Of a stretch of 64,000 nucleotides of DNA, positions 24,971 through 36,815 are shown one piece after another. Position numbers and translations under genes: made by a program. The DNA comes from Eleusine coracana subsp. coracana (lineage: Eukaryota; Streptophyta; Magnoliopsida; Poales; Poaceae): the NCBI GenBank assembly GCA_032690845.1, contig CM064424.1:47009511-47073510 (forward strand), in the 5' to 3' direction. The number at the start of each line of letters is the position of its first letter. Position 1 is the stretch's first letter. The notes below the pieces were generated by a model. It made no database searches. It had not been told where the DNA came from and saw nothing but the letters and a program-made list of their open reading frames with translations.

Positions 24971-24978
24971 TATAAATC
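24971..24978 (+). promoter_or_regulatory. TATA box of the aldo-keto reductase gene
   Basis: TATAAATC lies about 110 bp before the ATG, followed by a CA-rich leader; good position for a plant core promoter. Confidence 0.65.
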
Positions 24979-25080
24979 CATGTTGAATAAGCCCCGTCCA
25001 CTCAACACTCCAAAGAAGCGAGCACAGCTTACAATCTTCAAGTAATTATAGCTTGGAGATTTGGCATTGCAAAACAAGCA

Positions 25081-26716
25081 ATGGCTGCTGCTCCGGTTAT
25101 GGTGCCGCGAAAGAAGCTCGGCTCACAGGGGCTGGAGGTCTCCGCGCTGGGCCTCGGCTGCATGGGCATGTCCGCTTACTACGGCACGCCGAAGCCCGAG
25201 CCCGACATGATCGCGCTCATCCACCATGCAGTCGCCGCCGGTGTCACTCACCTCGACACCTCTGACATCTATGGTCCGCACACCAACGAGGTCCTCCTTG
25301 GCAAGGTACATTTGCACTCTCCAGGAGCCGTGAGCTCGATTGCAGAATGTCAGCTTTCCATGGTTGTAGCTCTGCATTTTGTTCCTTCTTGCAAGTAGAG
25401 CCTTATGTGTATGCCGGCCGATATGATATCCATTTGCAGGCGTTGCAAGGCGAGGTGAGGGAGAAGCTGCAGCTGGCAACCAAGTTTGGCATTGTCGCAA
25501 ACCCCAGCAAGAAAAGAGAGATCCGCGGCGACCCGGCATACGTGAGGGAGGCGTGTGAGGCCAGCCTGAAGAGGCTGGGCGTCGACTGCATTGACCTGTA
25601 TTACCAGCACCGCATCGACACCACGGTACCCATCGAAATCACGGTGCGTGACTCAATAACTGACAGCTATTTTCCCTAGTCAAACTTACGGTTGACTTTC
25701 TCCTCAGCAATTCTTTGCTCATAGTTGTAGAAAATATTTTCGACATGATTTCAACTTCGTATGACAACACTTACATACTGAAAACGCAACTAGAAGAGAA
25801 GAAGAAACAAAGTTAAAGGGCCTCCTCCCCTGTTTCAGACATCTCTTTTAGCAAACGAAAACTTTAGCATGTTTCTTTTCCTACCTAATCTACACTCATT
25901 TTGATACAAATATCCTTGTCGTCGACAGGTCCGTGAACTAAAGAAACTAGTGGAAGAGGGAAAGATAAAGTACATCGGCCTGTCCGAAGCGTCGGCGTCA
26001 ACAATCAGGAGAGCGCACGCAGTTCATCCGATCACTGCTGTTCAGCTGGAGTGGTCTCTCTGGTCAAGGGATGTTGAGGCAGATATAATCCCAACTTGCA
26101 GGTCTCTGCATATTAATACCTTTAATTGCTTTACAGAATTGAAATGACCTGCATTATTATATCTAAAGTGACTCGACTATTGTGTTAATTTCAGGGAGCT
26201 TGGCATTGGGATAGTAGCATATAGTCCTCTAGGCAGAGGATTCTTATCAAGTGGTCCAAAGATAGTTGACACACTGTCCGACCAAGACTTCCGCAAGGTT
26301 TGTACCTGTATATTAGTACGAAGAAATACCCCTACCTATTTCAACATCTTTTTATTGAAATCAATCTTTCTCGTTTCCAGGATTTACCCAGATTTCAGCC
26401 GGAAAACGCCAAGAAGAATGCTGAGATATTTGAGCGTGTCAACGAGATGGCCGCGAAGAAAGGTTGCACCCCATCACAGCTTGCGCTGGCTTGGGTCCTC
26501 CACCAGGGAAGCGACGTCTGTCCCATACCTGGGACGACAAAAATTGAAAATTTCAACAACAATGTGGCAGCATTGTCTGTGAAGCTCACACAAGAGGACA
26601 TGGCCGAGCTTGAGTCCTATGCATCCGGTGATATTGTGGGCGATCGGTACCACGAATTCCTTAACACTTGGAAGGATTCTGAGACTCCTCCCCTGTCGTC
26701 CTGGAAGGCAGAGTGA
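25081..26716 (+). CDS. Aldo-keto reductase (plant auxin-induced-type AKR), five exons, complete
   Basis: Exons 25081-25305, 25440-25643, 25929-26101, 26195-26297 and 26381-26716 (TGA) join in phase to 346 codons, the usual size. All introns are GT-AG. The start is the first ATG after the TATA box and gives the usual N-terminus with KLGSQGLEVSALGLGCMGMS. The catalytic tetrad is visible: Asp59 and Tyr64 in LDTSDIYG, Lys90 in LATKFG, His132 in YYQHRID. Later come YIGLSEAS, QLEWSLW, AYSPLGRGFL, and the cofactor segment PIPGTTK. The family reduces aldehydes and ketones with NADPH in the cytosol; the closest named plant relatives are probable aldo-keto reductases annotated as auxin-induced or IN2-2-like. 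The exact substrate cannot be read from sequence. No defect is seen. Confidence 0.93.
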
Positions 26717-27799
26717 TTGTGTGTTTTACACATGGTCTGTCCTATTAAGAACGCACTACACATGTTGTTTCAGATTCCCATGGTTCCTTACTCCAGGCAC
26801 GACTCACTTTATTCTGTACCACTAGCAAGGAACTTTTCTGTTTGTCCGTCTGGTTTCACGAGTGGTTTATGTTGTGTCAAGAAATTATGAATGTATTATT
26901 AAAATAAGCTGCTATGCTTGTGGCATTAAGCAAATCAGTTCTTGGTGGATGGTTGTATTAATTTGTTGTCTGGTAGTTTATCAGAAAAGTAATCTTCCAT
27001 ATAGTTCCCTATCAAATGCCAAAACTATTGTGGTAAACAATTATGGATCATATTCATAACAAACTCAATAATGGAATTAAATACGAGCATGTGGAAATAA
27101 TAACGAGAAACAGATGGTAGAAGCGAAATATAACCGGCATCCACCAAAAAATCAATACATAAGTTTTATTGCAAAGACTTATATGATATTCATAGTGTAC
27201 ACCTCACTATTCTGTAGGAGTGTCCTTTGGTTTCTTGTTGTCATATGTGGCGAAAATTATGAGACACATTTTATTAATTTGTATCTATAAATCTTATTGC
27301 AAATCTGACATAGAGTAGACAACAAACTGTGCATAAAAACATTACTCCGTGGTTGATTGCCGTCGTGATTGTTTCTGTTAGATTGTACTTTCATAGTTTA
27401 TGAGATCAAGGAATCCTAAGAGAATGATTGTTTCACAGTTTATTAGTTTATTCAGCCAAGAGAAATGTGACTAGAGTTTTGAATATTGACAGTTTATATT
27501 ATGGGGAATCTTATGTGCCCATATTATTTCTAGAGATCTTTTATGGTGTTTGCGAGATACTTAGAGGTACCAAGAGGTATTACCATCTACATTATTGATT
27601 AAGAGAAAGAAAAGGTACCGAATAAAAAATATGATGAGCACATCACCCTTATGGATACACCCAACACTCCGCCGTCTAAAATGCTAGTTCTTGTGAATTT
27701 ACTAGTGAGCTCATTACTAATGATTCTTTATATGAGTTTAAAAATTTATGGCTACCTAATGAGTTAATTATTGTTAGAAACCATGAAGATAATGATTAG
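26717..27799. other. 3' region of the reductase gene and spacer
   Basis: AT-rich, no gene supported. The transcript end is probably within the first 200-300 bp. Confidence 0.4.
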
Positions 27800-28450
27800 A
27801 TAGCCAAGGAGGCCATTGGAGGAATGATGGGCCAACTAGGATGTCTAGACCAAGATGGAGGTCCAAATAATATCAACTTCCAATCCAACTCGGAGTATTG
27901 GAGTAGGTCATACTAAAATAGATGCTGTGAACACATACGAATATAGATTGGGATGTTCTATATATGTCTGAAAAGATAATAAGGAGACCTTTCCCATTTA
28001 GCTGGTTTCATATCAATATTAGTCCGTAGTCGTCAGAAAACATCAAAACAAGTCGATGTCCAAAATCTGTCCCGGTGCTGTGACACTGTATTCGGTCTTT
28101 GAGCTATGTATCAAGTTGAGCCCACTTAGGGTGTTCGTCCAGGGGGTTATGCATGACCTTAGAGTCCTCATATACAGCCGCCACCTCTTCTTTAGTGTTT
28201 GAGTTTTTCTTAGATTAATTTTGTTCAGAAGCAGTATCGTCGTTCATTGGTTTGTGAGGCCCCAACCTCATGAGTTTAATCATACATCAGCAATTTGATT
28301 GCAATTTTCTTTGTTCTTGGTTATGTTCTAGATTCGCAGGCAGAGATTAGCCTTCTCGATGAGGTCAGCCGTATAATGACTGTTGATAACCAGAGGAGTC
28401 GTTGTGCTGTGATTGCGGGGTTCTAAACATGTTGTTCTAAAGCTAAATCG
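27800..28450 (+). repeat. Decayed LTR-like relic
   Basis: The text runs from GGCCATTGGAGG through GATTCGCAGGCAGAGATTAGCC to GATAACCAGAGGAGTCG. These phrases recall the R and U5 parts of grass Ty3 LTRs. No primer site or internal region adjoins it, so it would be a solo or truncated LTR. Boundaries are guesses. Confidence 0.35.
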
Positions 28451-29879
28451 ACTTGTGTATCGCCTCTGCCACAATATAACGGCAGAACATATTGGAAGAT
28501 CGAGAACCCTTTTTCATATCAAAATATCACATCATCAGTAAATGAGCAAAATATGGTAATTTATAGGTTTTGAGTTATTAATTGCACCTTCTTTGTTCGT
28601 TTACTCCATGGATATAGACAATCTAAAAAAAATACTCCATGGATATAGACTACAACATCAACATATCTTGTTGTTTATTCATTTTACTAATCAACTACAT
28701 AGTATATCATACTAGTTACATATAGAATTTAGAGCAGTGGTATGGACCTAAGATCCAATGAGACAAAGACGTGAGAAGGGCACACAAATCATCATGAACA
28801 CAGACAAAATTATATTTTTGAGTATTTGATATCCAATATACTTATTTACTAAGTTATTCAGTTAATATATTCATTACTAAAAAAATGGACAAGGATATAG
28901 AGGCATAAAAGTGGCTTGGGATCGAGGGCCTCTTGTTTCAACTGTTAATGGTATATAGAGTGAATTATCATTTTATTTGATTATATGATTTTACTATTTT
29001 GTAATTTACATGTTTGGTGCAGGTCAGCTACATACGACTTGCAAAATCTAAATAGTAGAGTATCTCTGTGAGAAGCATCTAACTGATAAAAAAAACTCAA
29101 AACAAGCATTTGGACTCGAGTGCGTGTTATCGACAAGGACATAGTCGAGTAAATCTGAATAAAACAACGTAAATTGAAACCAATGATTTATCGAAGATAT
29201 TTCCTATTTTGACTTGTATGCAAATGATAACAGAGTGTTATGGAAATAATGTAAATAGAAACATATCACGTATCAATCTATTTTCTAATAAATTTGTACT
29301 CTCCAGATTTGTCGTAGATGAAAATACATTTTTATCCTCAATACTTTAGTACTTTGATTAATATTTAAGTACTTTTTAGTTGATACCTTTAATTATGGTC
29401 CATGAGATCTAAAGCAATGAGCGATCCATATTACTTGCAAACACCGTAAAACATCTCTTATTTCTATCATCTCTCTCATAGACAACAACAGAACGAAAAC
29501 CTAATTTTTTGCCAAATATGACTACTGTCTCTAAACATGCCTGCATGGTTCAATCGAGCACAAAACTTTATATATATATCAATACTTCTCATATTTGAGC
29601 ATTTTTTAATGCCAGTTCACTTAATTTTGCAACATAGCACTAAAACGACACTACATGTGAAAATTGTTAACATTAGAGGTAAAAAAATATTTATGATAAG
29701 AATATAGTAAAAATGATAGAAAAATTGTTACTTATGATATATAAAATGGTACACTAAGAAACACCAATAATAATATAAATATAATCTTTCATGTAAAAAG
29801 TATTAATAATTATATTGTGTAAATAATTTACATTTAAATCATAAAGAGTATTTTTTTAATATAGGAAGCATTTTTCCTA
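28451..29879. other. AT-rich spacer
   Basis: No gene, RNA or mobile element that I can support. ACTCCATGGATATAGAC is repeated at about 28604 and 28638. Confidence 0.4.
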
Positions 29880-30229
29880 CTCCCAGGAGTAACTACTCCC
29901 ACGTATATATCTCACAATCTAGAGAGATTTAGAGAGTATCATTAAAATTTGAGGTTTGTAAATTAAATATATAGTTATACTAGAGGGTATATGGACATAC
30001 TCACTTTTTTTTGTTGAGATACATGAAGTATGGGGATATACTCACTTTTATATAGTAGTAAATACAACATATCTTCATATGCTTATAACTAGAAAACCCT
30101 TCATAAATATTTATGGTTATCACTCTCAAAAATCTTGTTTTAAGTATCTGTACATACTTAAAATAATAAATGAGTATGAACACATACCCAAGGTGTATTT
30201 TTCAACGTGGGAGTAACTAAACTTGGGAG
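29880..30229. mobile_element. Stowaway-like (Tc1/mariner) MITE
   Basis: The ends CTCCCAGGAG...TACTCCCACGT and, reversed, CTCCCAAGTT...TACTCCCACGT form about 25-bp inverted repeats, and TA sits outside each end, the duplicated target of this superfamily. The 350-bp body is AT-rich and non-coding. Confidence 0.75.
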
Positions 30230-30356
30230 TAGACCGGGGAAACTAACTTCGGCTACGGATCCTAGGGTGAGATTAAGACCTATCTTCTCCTATTAGACTG
30301 TATAAGCATCGTGTAGATTGAAATATTTTTCATATTAATTGCTGATATGTTAGAGG

Positions 30357-30937
30357 ATGTCGAAGTGTGAGTGGATGTACACGGACTGAGCAAAGAATGG
30401 AAAGTACACCAGTGAATGGATTCAAAAGACCAACAAGTTCTTGGAACGCTCATTTGCCAAGGTTAAAGGAACAAGTGTCATTTGGTGTCCCTACGACAAT
30501 TGTAGAAACACGCGTCGACACAATAAAGAGGTCGTGGGCATACACCTTTGCAAGAATGGATTTATGCCAGACTATACCCGATGGACCCTTCATGGTGAAG
30601 GCGAGCGTCCAAGGCACGAGGTAGTGAGACAACACACGGAGGATTATGACGCAGATGCTGGTGTTAGAGACATGTTAAATGACTATCATGAAGCACACTG
30701 GGATGAAGTACCCAGGGAGGAGGAGCCAGAGCCAAGTGCAAAGGTGTATTACCAAATGATGGAGGTGGCACAACAACCCCTTCACGGGCATACCAAGGTG
30801 TGTCAACTGGATGCCATTGCACGCCTAATGGCCATAAAGTCCCAATTTAGCCTGAGTCGAGGCTCCTTCAATGCTATGTTGACACTCATTGGTAGCCTCC
30901 TTCTGGAAGGTCACATTCTGCCAAAGAGCATGTAAGA
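30357..30937 (+). pseudogene. CACTA (En/Spm) transposase, N-terminal fragment
   Basis: From ATG 30357 the frame reads MSKCEWMYTD, an in-frame TGA, then on to KFLERSFA, VIWCPYDNCRNT, the VGIHLCKNGFMPDYTRWTLHGE core of the transposase-associated domain, and YYQMMEVAQQPLH up to LLEGHILPKSM. This is the start of a TNP2-type transposase. It breaks at 30937 where an LTR begins, leaving about one fifth of the expected protein. The rest is not found elsewhere in the window. Confidence 0.8.
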
Positions 30938-31580
30938 TGTTGGCACTTGTCGAGACTTAATCTCGGCAATAGACATAGGGTAGTTCATCTATGATGATTT
31001 ATATGTAGGACAGGGGTATGCGCGAGATCGAGAGAAGATGGTAACACAAGATGCCAATATAGATAGATTCGGGCCTCCCGGAGGATAATAACCCTACATC
31101 CTGTTTTCTGTGGTATTTGTATTCATATGTCTAGATCTAAAGATCTAGACGAGGAGGGTAGACCTAGACGATGATGTTTAGTTGTGTCTAATCTATGTCC
31201 CGTGCGGGATCTCTAGTTGAGCTTCTCTATTACTTGTCGACTTGTCTAATTCTTTGGCGTGTCTCTTGAGGAGGACCCCTGCCCCTCCTTATATATCCGG
31301 GGGGATAGGGTTACATGGCGGAGTCCTAGTCGGTCTACTGCTCTTATTTTTAGTAGGAGTCTACCTCCACTTTCCTTCTATGTGAGGTACCCCGGGTACA
31401 GGTCAACGACAGAAGCCCCTGAGAGTCTTGCAAGCTTGATGATAATCTTTAGTAGCTTCCTGACTGGTTTATGCCATGTAGAATGCTTCAGCTTTGTATC
31501 AGGAGCTTGTGAGAATCTCAAAGATCTGAAAATGTCTTCAAGAAATCAACTGGTGCACCGATTAGGTGCACCTAATTAGG
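30938..31580 (-). mobile_element. LTR of a Ty3-type element (probable 3' LTR)
   Basis: The left end is TGTTGGCACTTG, cutting the transposase frame. On the - strand there is a TATATAAGG box near 31288-31297. Just right of it the - strand reads GAGTCGGGGGCTA, a purine tract of the kind that precedes a 3' LTR. The right border is uncertain by about 15 bp because CACCTAATTAGGTG there is itself palindromic. Confidence 0.5.
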
Positions 31581-32017
31581 TGTAGCCCCCGACTCTTGTA
31601 TCATTTGAAAACTACAAATAATGCAAGAGTCCAAAACAAGAATAGTCATGTTGGTTCTCTTTAAGGAGAAATCACTCAAATCATCAAATCTGAGTGATAA
31701 ATAACTCAGTAGAATGACATCAATCATTACCGAGTGATAAATGACTTAGTCGAGTGACTTCAATCACCGCTGAGTGGTAGATGACTCAAACCAATAACTT
31801 CAATCATTGCCGAGTGCTATATGATATACTCGAGCGACATCAATCACATCTGAGTGAACATAAGCTTATGGCATCAATCATAGCCAAATGACATAGTTTT
31901 TGGCCGAGTGGCCTATGAGTGATTGATGAATCAAACGGGTGACTTCAATCACAGCCGAATGATTATGTTCTAAATGGGTGACTTCAATCACAATCGAATG
32001 AATGAGGCTTTATGACA
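31581..32017 (-). repeat. Diverged repeat array (TGACnTCAATCA...GAGTG units) beside the LTR
   Basis: Eight copies of TGAC(A/T)TCAATCA followed by GCCGAGTG or its variants occur at about 31703, 31753, 31794, 31832, 31867, 31938, 31976 and 32011. Spacing is irregular, about 35-70 bp. The array lies between the downstream ORF and the purine tract, the usual place for Ty3 3' non-coding repeats. Confidence 0.7.
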
Positions 32018-33199
32018 TCAATCGTAGCCAAGCACCCATGTCCTTGAGAGCTTGCCCCCCTCTAGGAGACCTTCCTCAAGCCAATTTCCTCCCTCCAGCT
32101 TGTGATGGAGGAAAACTCCTAGCTCCGCACATGGGTGCTTGATGTTGGTGCCGCCGACATGGAAGCCGGCACGAACACTTCCCGTGACAATATTGCCATA
32201 AGTCATATTCTTGCCAATCTCCGTCATGCACTTCCACTTGTTGTTGCGCCCTCCCGGTCCGTCGCCGTCGTAGACGAGGGCTGCTAGGCATTGAAGATAG
32301 GCCCCGAAGGCCAACTTCTTGCTCACCTTGACCCTCTTGTCGAGCCAACCCCGCACCATCACCAACATGGGGTTGCAATGAGACGGACTCACGATGGCGT
32401 TGTAAAGCCACCGCAAGTCCGCATCGGTGACGTTGCTGGAGTTGACCTTATCACCTGTGCGTGCCACCAACCACCGATGGAAGACTTGAATGGTCGAGAT
32501 GTGGATGTTGCCGCGCTTCATCTCTTCCGCGAGCGAGAGCCGCCTCCAAAAGGAGTCCAACTCCCCACGTCCCAAGATGCCGGTGACATCGGTGTTGGCG
32601 TCAAAGCCGAAGGCTTGAGCCGCCGCCTCCATGGTCACCGTGTAGCTGATGTCGCGGACATGGAAGTTGATGGCCTTGTTAATGTCTTTTATGGTGCCAA
32701 GCCTCATCGTAGAGGCAACCTCGGTGATGACGTCAAGGTTGTAGTCCATGGGAAGGAGGTGGAAGTCCGCCCAGCCGATATTGTTGAGCATCCTCCTTAT
32801 GTCCTCCCACATGCCGATCGTGGTGATGAAGGTCTCGTCCAAGTCGAAGTTGGGGATGAACCTTCCCCTCACCGCGAGGTAGTGCTGCTGTTCCTCCGTG
32901 CTTCGGAGGGTGAAGCCCTCCTCCACCGTGCGCGACACGTATGCCGACGGTGGTGGTGATGTCAGAACCCCACGGCTTGCCGCCATTTGGCTCCTCATAG
33001 CACGCCCCATTGGAAGGGGCGCGCTGGAGATGGAGTGGCGGGTGCGGATCTCGTAGTTCACCGCCGCCGAGCCAGTGGATGCAACACACACCGACATGTC
33101 ATCGCGAGGTTGACACTTCTTAACGTCGCACAGAAATATTACTATCCCCGGCAACGGCACCAGAAATGCTTGTTGACACTTCTTAACATCGCACCACAA
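32018..33199 (-). CDS. Athila-ORF1-like / putative plant transposon protein, uninterrupted frame
   Basis: A 393-codon open frame with no stop. Its first 70 or so residues are translated primer-site repeats, so the real start is probably further in, for example the methionine near residue 62 (AMRSQMAASRG). The core has RFIPNFDLDETFITT, MWEDIRRMLNNIGWADF, the ITEVASTMRL strand, FHVRDISYTVTMEAAAQAFGF, an FHRWLVARTGDKVNSSNVTD segment and FGAYLQCLAALV. I recognise the style of the domain annotated as Arabidopsis retrotransposon ORF-1 or putative plant transposon protein; its biochemical role is unknown. It follows LTR-D and two primer sites with no gag or pol motifs. A similar fold appears at 46690-48150. 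Confidence 0.65.
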   Translation of the reverse strand: MWCDVKKCQQAFLVPLPGIVIFLCDVKKCQPRDDMSVCVASTGSAAVNYEIRTRHSISSAPLPMGRAMRSQMAASRGVLTSPPPSAYVSRTVEEGFTLRSTEEQQHYLAVRGRFIPNFDLDETFITTIGMWEDIRRMLNNIGWADFHLLPMDYNLDVITEVASTMRLGTIKDINKAINFHVRDISYTVTMEAAAQAFGFDANTDVTGILGRGELDSFWRRLSLAEEMKRGNIHISTIQVFHRWLVARTGDKVNSSNVTDADLRWLYNAIVSPSHCNPMLVMVRGWLDKRVKVSKKLAFGAYLQCLAALVYDGDGPGGRNNKWKCMTEIGKNMTYGNIVTGSVRAGFHVGGTNIKHPCAELGVFLHHKLEGGNWLEEGLLEGGKLSRTWVLGYD

Positions 33200-33234
33200 A
33201 TATTACTATCCCTCGCAACAGCGCTAGAAATGCT
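33143..33234 (-). repeat. Duplicated LTR/primer-site junction (two copies, 64-bp period)
   Basis: Primer sites complementary in type to tRNA-Asp occur at 33143-33162 (TGGTGCCGTTGCCGGGGATA on the - strand, intact) and 33207-33226 (TAGCGCTGTTGCGAGGGATA, mutated). Each is preceded by an LTR-end-like ACA and AGCATTTC. The copy touching the LTR is the damaged one. Confidence 0.85.
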
Positions 33235-34086
33235 TGTTGGTATTTCTTATGATCACAGATAAATCCGCAAGTGCACGGATACCAATGTAACACTTCACCT
33301 AGGAGTATTCCAGGTTATCGAATCTCAGGTAACATGTGTGTACTAATCTCCGATCCTAATCCATCCAGGGACAACCAGAATATGGTAGGCAGAGGGTAGA
33401 GAGGATTCCTATGGTCAAGGATCCTATAATAAGATAGGTTCGGTCTATTACTACTTACTTCGGGCACCGGCTTACCCCTGCATCCACAGGCGACTCCGGC
33501 CAACAGCTCTATGACATACCCAAACGTGGAGGATTACAAATGCTGGATAGGGCTGTCACCACCTACCGACTACCTCTACAAACCGTGGGGCACGCGGCAA
33601 ACAAAGGTAACCTCTATCCTAGACACCACGTCTACGCTATTAATTACTACCCTAGTCTCGGTACCACGCTTATAGAAGACTAAGATACTCTAACTAAATA
33701 GAGCGATGATCCCATAAGTAATAAAAGAAAGAACTTACTTAAATAGGAAACTTAAATACCACAGAGAAATCACGAACACTTACTTGAAAAGGAAAGCATC
33801 CGCTGAGGTACAAGTGTGGGGAAGATCGCCGACAAGCCCGACGCTTCCCCAAACTCTCCCTCACTCTCACCCTATTTTCTAAGCACTTTGGCAGTGCTAA
33901 AGCCTTTGAAATGGAGGTCTAAACTCTCTTCTTGTGTGTTGTCTTCTTTTCTGCCGAATTACACATGTCTCACCAAAACTCATGTAAATGGTTAATAATA
34001 AACTGCTATCACTATTTTGTTTATTCCTTTTATGTTGTTTATGCAAGGATTTGATGGTCGGATTTAGTATTTAAGGACCGTCAACA
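33235..34086 (-). mobile_element. LTR-D, internally deleted, shared by two element bodies
   Basis: TGTTGGTATTTC (33235) to CCGTCAACA (34086) matches the LTR at 38194-39737 throughout, except for one block: the join at about 33960 lacks about 690 bp present at 38920-39611. That block includes the LTR-C TATA box. On its right a purine tract marks it as the 3' LTR of the gag-like element; on its left primer sites mark it as the 5' LTR of the Athila-ORF1-like unit. Confidence 0.85.
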
Positions 34087-34101
34087 ACACCCCCACACTT
34101 A
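34087..34101 (-). other. Polypurine tract before LTR-D
   Basis: The - strand reads AGTGTGGGGGTGT directly against the LTR start TGTTGACGG; this is the plus-strand priming site used in reverse transcription. Confidence 0.65.
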
Positions 34102-35769
34102 GTCTTTGCTCGTCCTCGAGTAAAGGAATAGAGACTAAGGTGAATCATAACTTCAATTGGTATGATGGTAGCATGCAAATTATTCTAAGTCATACTTGTA
34201 CCTATGAACTTTTAAAGTGTCTATCATGTTACCTTGGGTGGTTGAAGGATGGAATGGTCCTGATTCTAATCATCTTCACTCATTCTGCTATGTAGCTTGG
34301 GTTTTTGAAAATATTTTCAAAACAAATCATAGTTGTACCCCTCAAATGATTCTCTCAAATCACTCAATGTGTATGGTTCCTCACCAGGACAATGCCTCTT
34401 TTCATCCTACTTCTAAATATGGCTTTATGCAAAGCTCAAGGTAGGGACAAAAGGGAGGCATACTTGTGTCTCATATATTACTAAGTCAAAAACTGGATCC
34501 ATGGAGAACAATTTATGAACTTTTGATCAAGCATGTGCACATGTGGATGGAAAATGACTGAATGTGAATACTCCCTTTTCTTTTAAGGTGCTCCCTCCCT
34601 TCTATTGGATAGGCGTTTTAGAACATGGGCTAATTCTTTCTCTATTTTTTCACTTTTTTTATTTGAATCTTGAATAGCCCATGTCACTTTTACAAGGATA
34701 TTTGGAGAGGGAGTCTATCAGAATATGATGGAGCACTTTATTTAATGGATGGATGATGACATGGAAATGCTATCTTCCAGTGTAGAAGAAATAGCACATG
34801 GATGATGGATATGGTGGTGCTAACTTCCAGTGAAGAAGTATTACCAAAGTGGTGTGCACAAATTCTTGATCAAAAAGTCATAAATAGTAACTCACAAGGG
34901 TCACAACAATTTGACAATGTTCAATGAAACAGCAAGTAGCATATGCATAAGATTTTCAATGAGTTCATCATATGGCTTTGGTAGGAAGATATAATCATTG
35001 AGGAGTCAAGCTATTGATATTTTATTTTATTTTTTGTAAGAAAATTCCCAAGCACATCAAGCATAAGAGAAAGATTCATTTCATCAAACCATATCTCATG
35101 CATCAACTACCTAGGTGACATGCTTTCCTAAAGATGTAGTTCATAAGCAACAAGTCTATGAACTAGGAATAAGGAACATGCAAGCCAACCAAATAGAAGC
35201 ATAAAATAACATGAGGCTTCCACAAGGTTCATTTTAGTTTTCTAGTTAAATTTTTATGATTGATTCAAGATAAGATTGATTTAACTTGGAAACTAGGAGG
35301 AAAGGGATAGAGTGTGTAAACCATCGCTATGGAAGGTGTGGAAGCTTAGGAACACTAGCCTTGTGTTGATTGTCCTTGTAGGTTGGTCGATGTTGCTTGG
35401 AGACCGGTCACCTCGACTTTTGACGTGTTGGCTTAAGCGACAATGTTCAATGTGTCAGTGGGAGGCCTTGCATTGTTTGTGCGTTGAAAATCTTGAAGAC
35501 CTCCCACACACTTGATCTTGTACCTGGCTACTTTATTTCATGGTGTTAAAGTTGATGCAACTCCTATGTTGATAGGTCCAGAATAACCATCGTTCTTTTT
35601 TGTCTCAACCTGAAATGGTTAGCGACCAAAAATACACGAAGGCAAACATAACCTTAAAACATATTCTTGCTTTTATTTAGGAAAAAGAGAAATGATAATC
35701 CGGGCCATCTCCCGGTAGTGCTTTGTTTACGGTCAAAAGCTTGACCACGGGGACTTCATATTACAGCTA
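34102..35769 (-). other. 3' non-coding part of the gag-like non-autonomous element
   Basis: AT-rich, no RT, RNase H or integrase motif in any frame I read. The usual pol genes are absent, so this element depended on another for copying. Confidence 0.55.
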
Positions 35770-36792
35770 TCATTGGAGATGTAGTTCCCAGCCCACCACC
35801 AATTCTTGATATGGCATTGAAGCTCTAGCTGCAAGGTTAGTGCCAAAGTGCAATCTACGAGCTTTGCAAAATTTATGGTAAACAAAAGCATCTACAACCA
35901 TCCTAACAAATGGTTTGCTAATGAGGCTCTTGAGGCGATTGTAGTTCTCGTAGGTGTGCTTGGCACAAAAGTTGATTGACTCTAGAGATTCAATAAATGA
36001 GCATGTATCATGTGTGTTTTCAAGAAAGAAGTTCTCATGCTCATCTATTGAATCTTCACCTTCTATTTCTAGAGTCAATGGCTCCACAAATCCAATGGCC
36101 CAAAGTTTCTCCTTCTCACAGAATCCATCGATAAGGGTCATAGTCGATTCTTGATCACCATTGAGAACATAGTAATAAGGGCAAGAGGAAAACGGGTTAG
36201 GCAAGTCAGGTGACGGTTCAGTTTCAATTGGATTTGGAGTTTCTCCCGAATCATCACCATGTTGGATGAAAAGCTTCGCGTTCTCACAAAGAACAGGCTT
36301 CAATGATGCAAGTTGAGAAACAAGCATCACTTTATCAAGCGGAGAGTGTTTGAGATGAGACCTCACCAAAGGATATTCTGAGCAAGAGGTCTTGGTCGCG
36401 AAAGCAATTTCTCTAAGCTTTTTAGTAAGGCTCCCTTGTGATGCTCCTAGTAGGTGGAGTTTTTCTAGTGGGTAGCCAAGGAGGAGTTCAAAATCGATAA
36501 TAGGAAAGACATGAAAGTGTAGGTGAAGCTCAACTCTACCTATCTCGATCGGTATAGCCCTTGCAATCCCCTGACATGGAAAGGTTACTCTCGATGTGTC
36601 GTTGTAGATTAATTCAATCGGCTCTAGGTGTATATCATCCACAAGTTGTAAAGCTATGTATTCGGGGATGATATTAACTCCTATGGTGGGATCATAAAGG
36701 TCCTCTACGACATTTCCTCGTATAAGACAAGGAATGGTTGTGGAAGGCAAATGCATTTGGATAGCTTTGAAATAGTGCTTTTCTTCCTTCAA
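35770..36792 (-). pseudogene. Retropepsin-like region of the gag-like element, catalytic motif not intact
   Basis: A 340-codon open frame. The start resembles the protease region of grass Tat/Athila gag-pro proteins: PCLIRGNVVEDLYDPTIGVNIIPEYIALQL, where a D-S/T-G-A type catalytic motif would be expected but reads DPTIGVN, then a DFELLLGYPLEKL segment. The rest is acidic with no motif I know. It lies in another frame from the gag part (frameshift near 36800). It may be a degenerate protease or a domain of unknown role. Confidence 0.5.
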
Positions 36793-36815
36793 CCGCTACT
36801 TCTTTGTGGCCTCCT

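Noticed and set aside
28600..28660. Direct repeat ACTCCATGGATATAGAC as a mobile element end
   Set aside because: Only two close copies, no inverted ends, no size that fits an element.
31700..32030. CRISPR-like array
   Set aside because: Plant DNA, irregular spacers and diverged repeats; it is a retroelement 3' repeat field.
32291..32959. A 222-codon + strand frame
   Set aside because: Antisense shadow of the Athila-ORF1-like frame; no motif and no promoter context.
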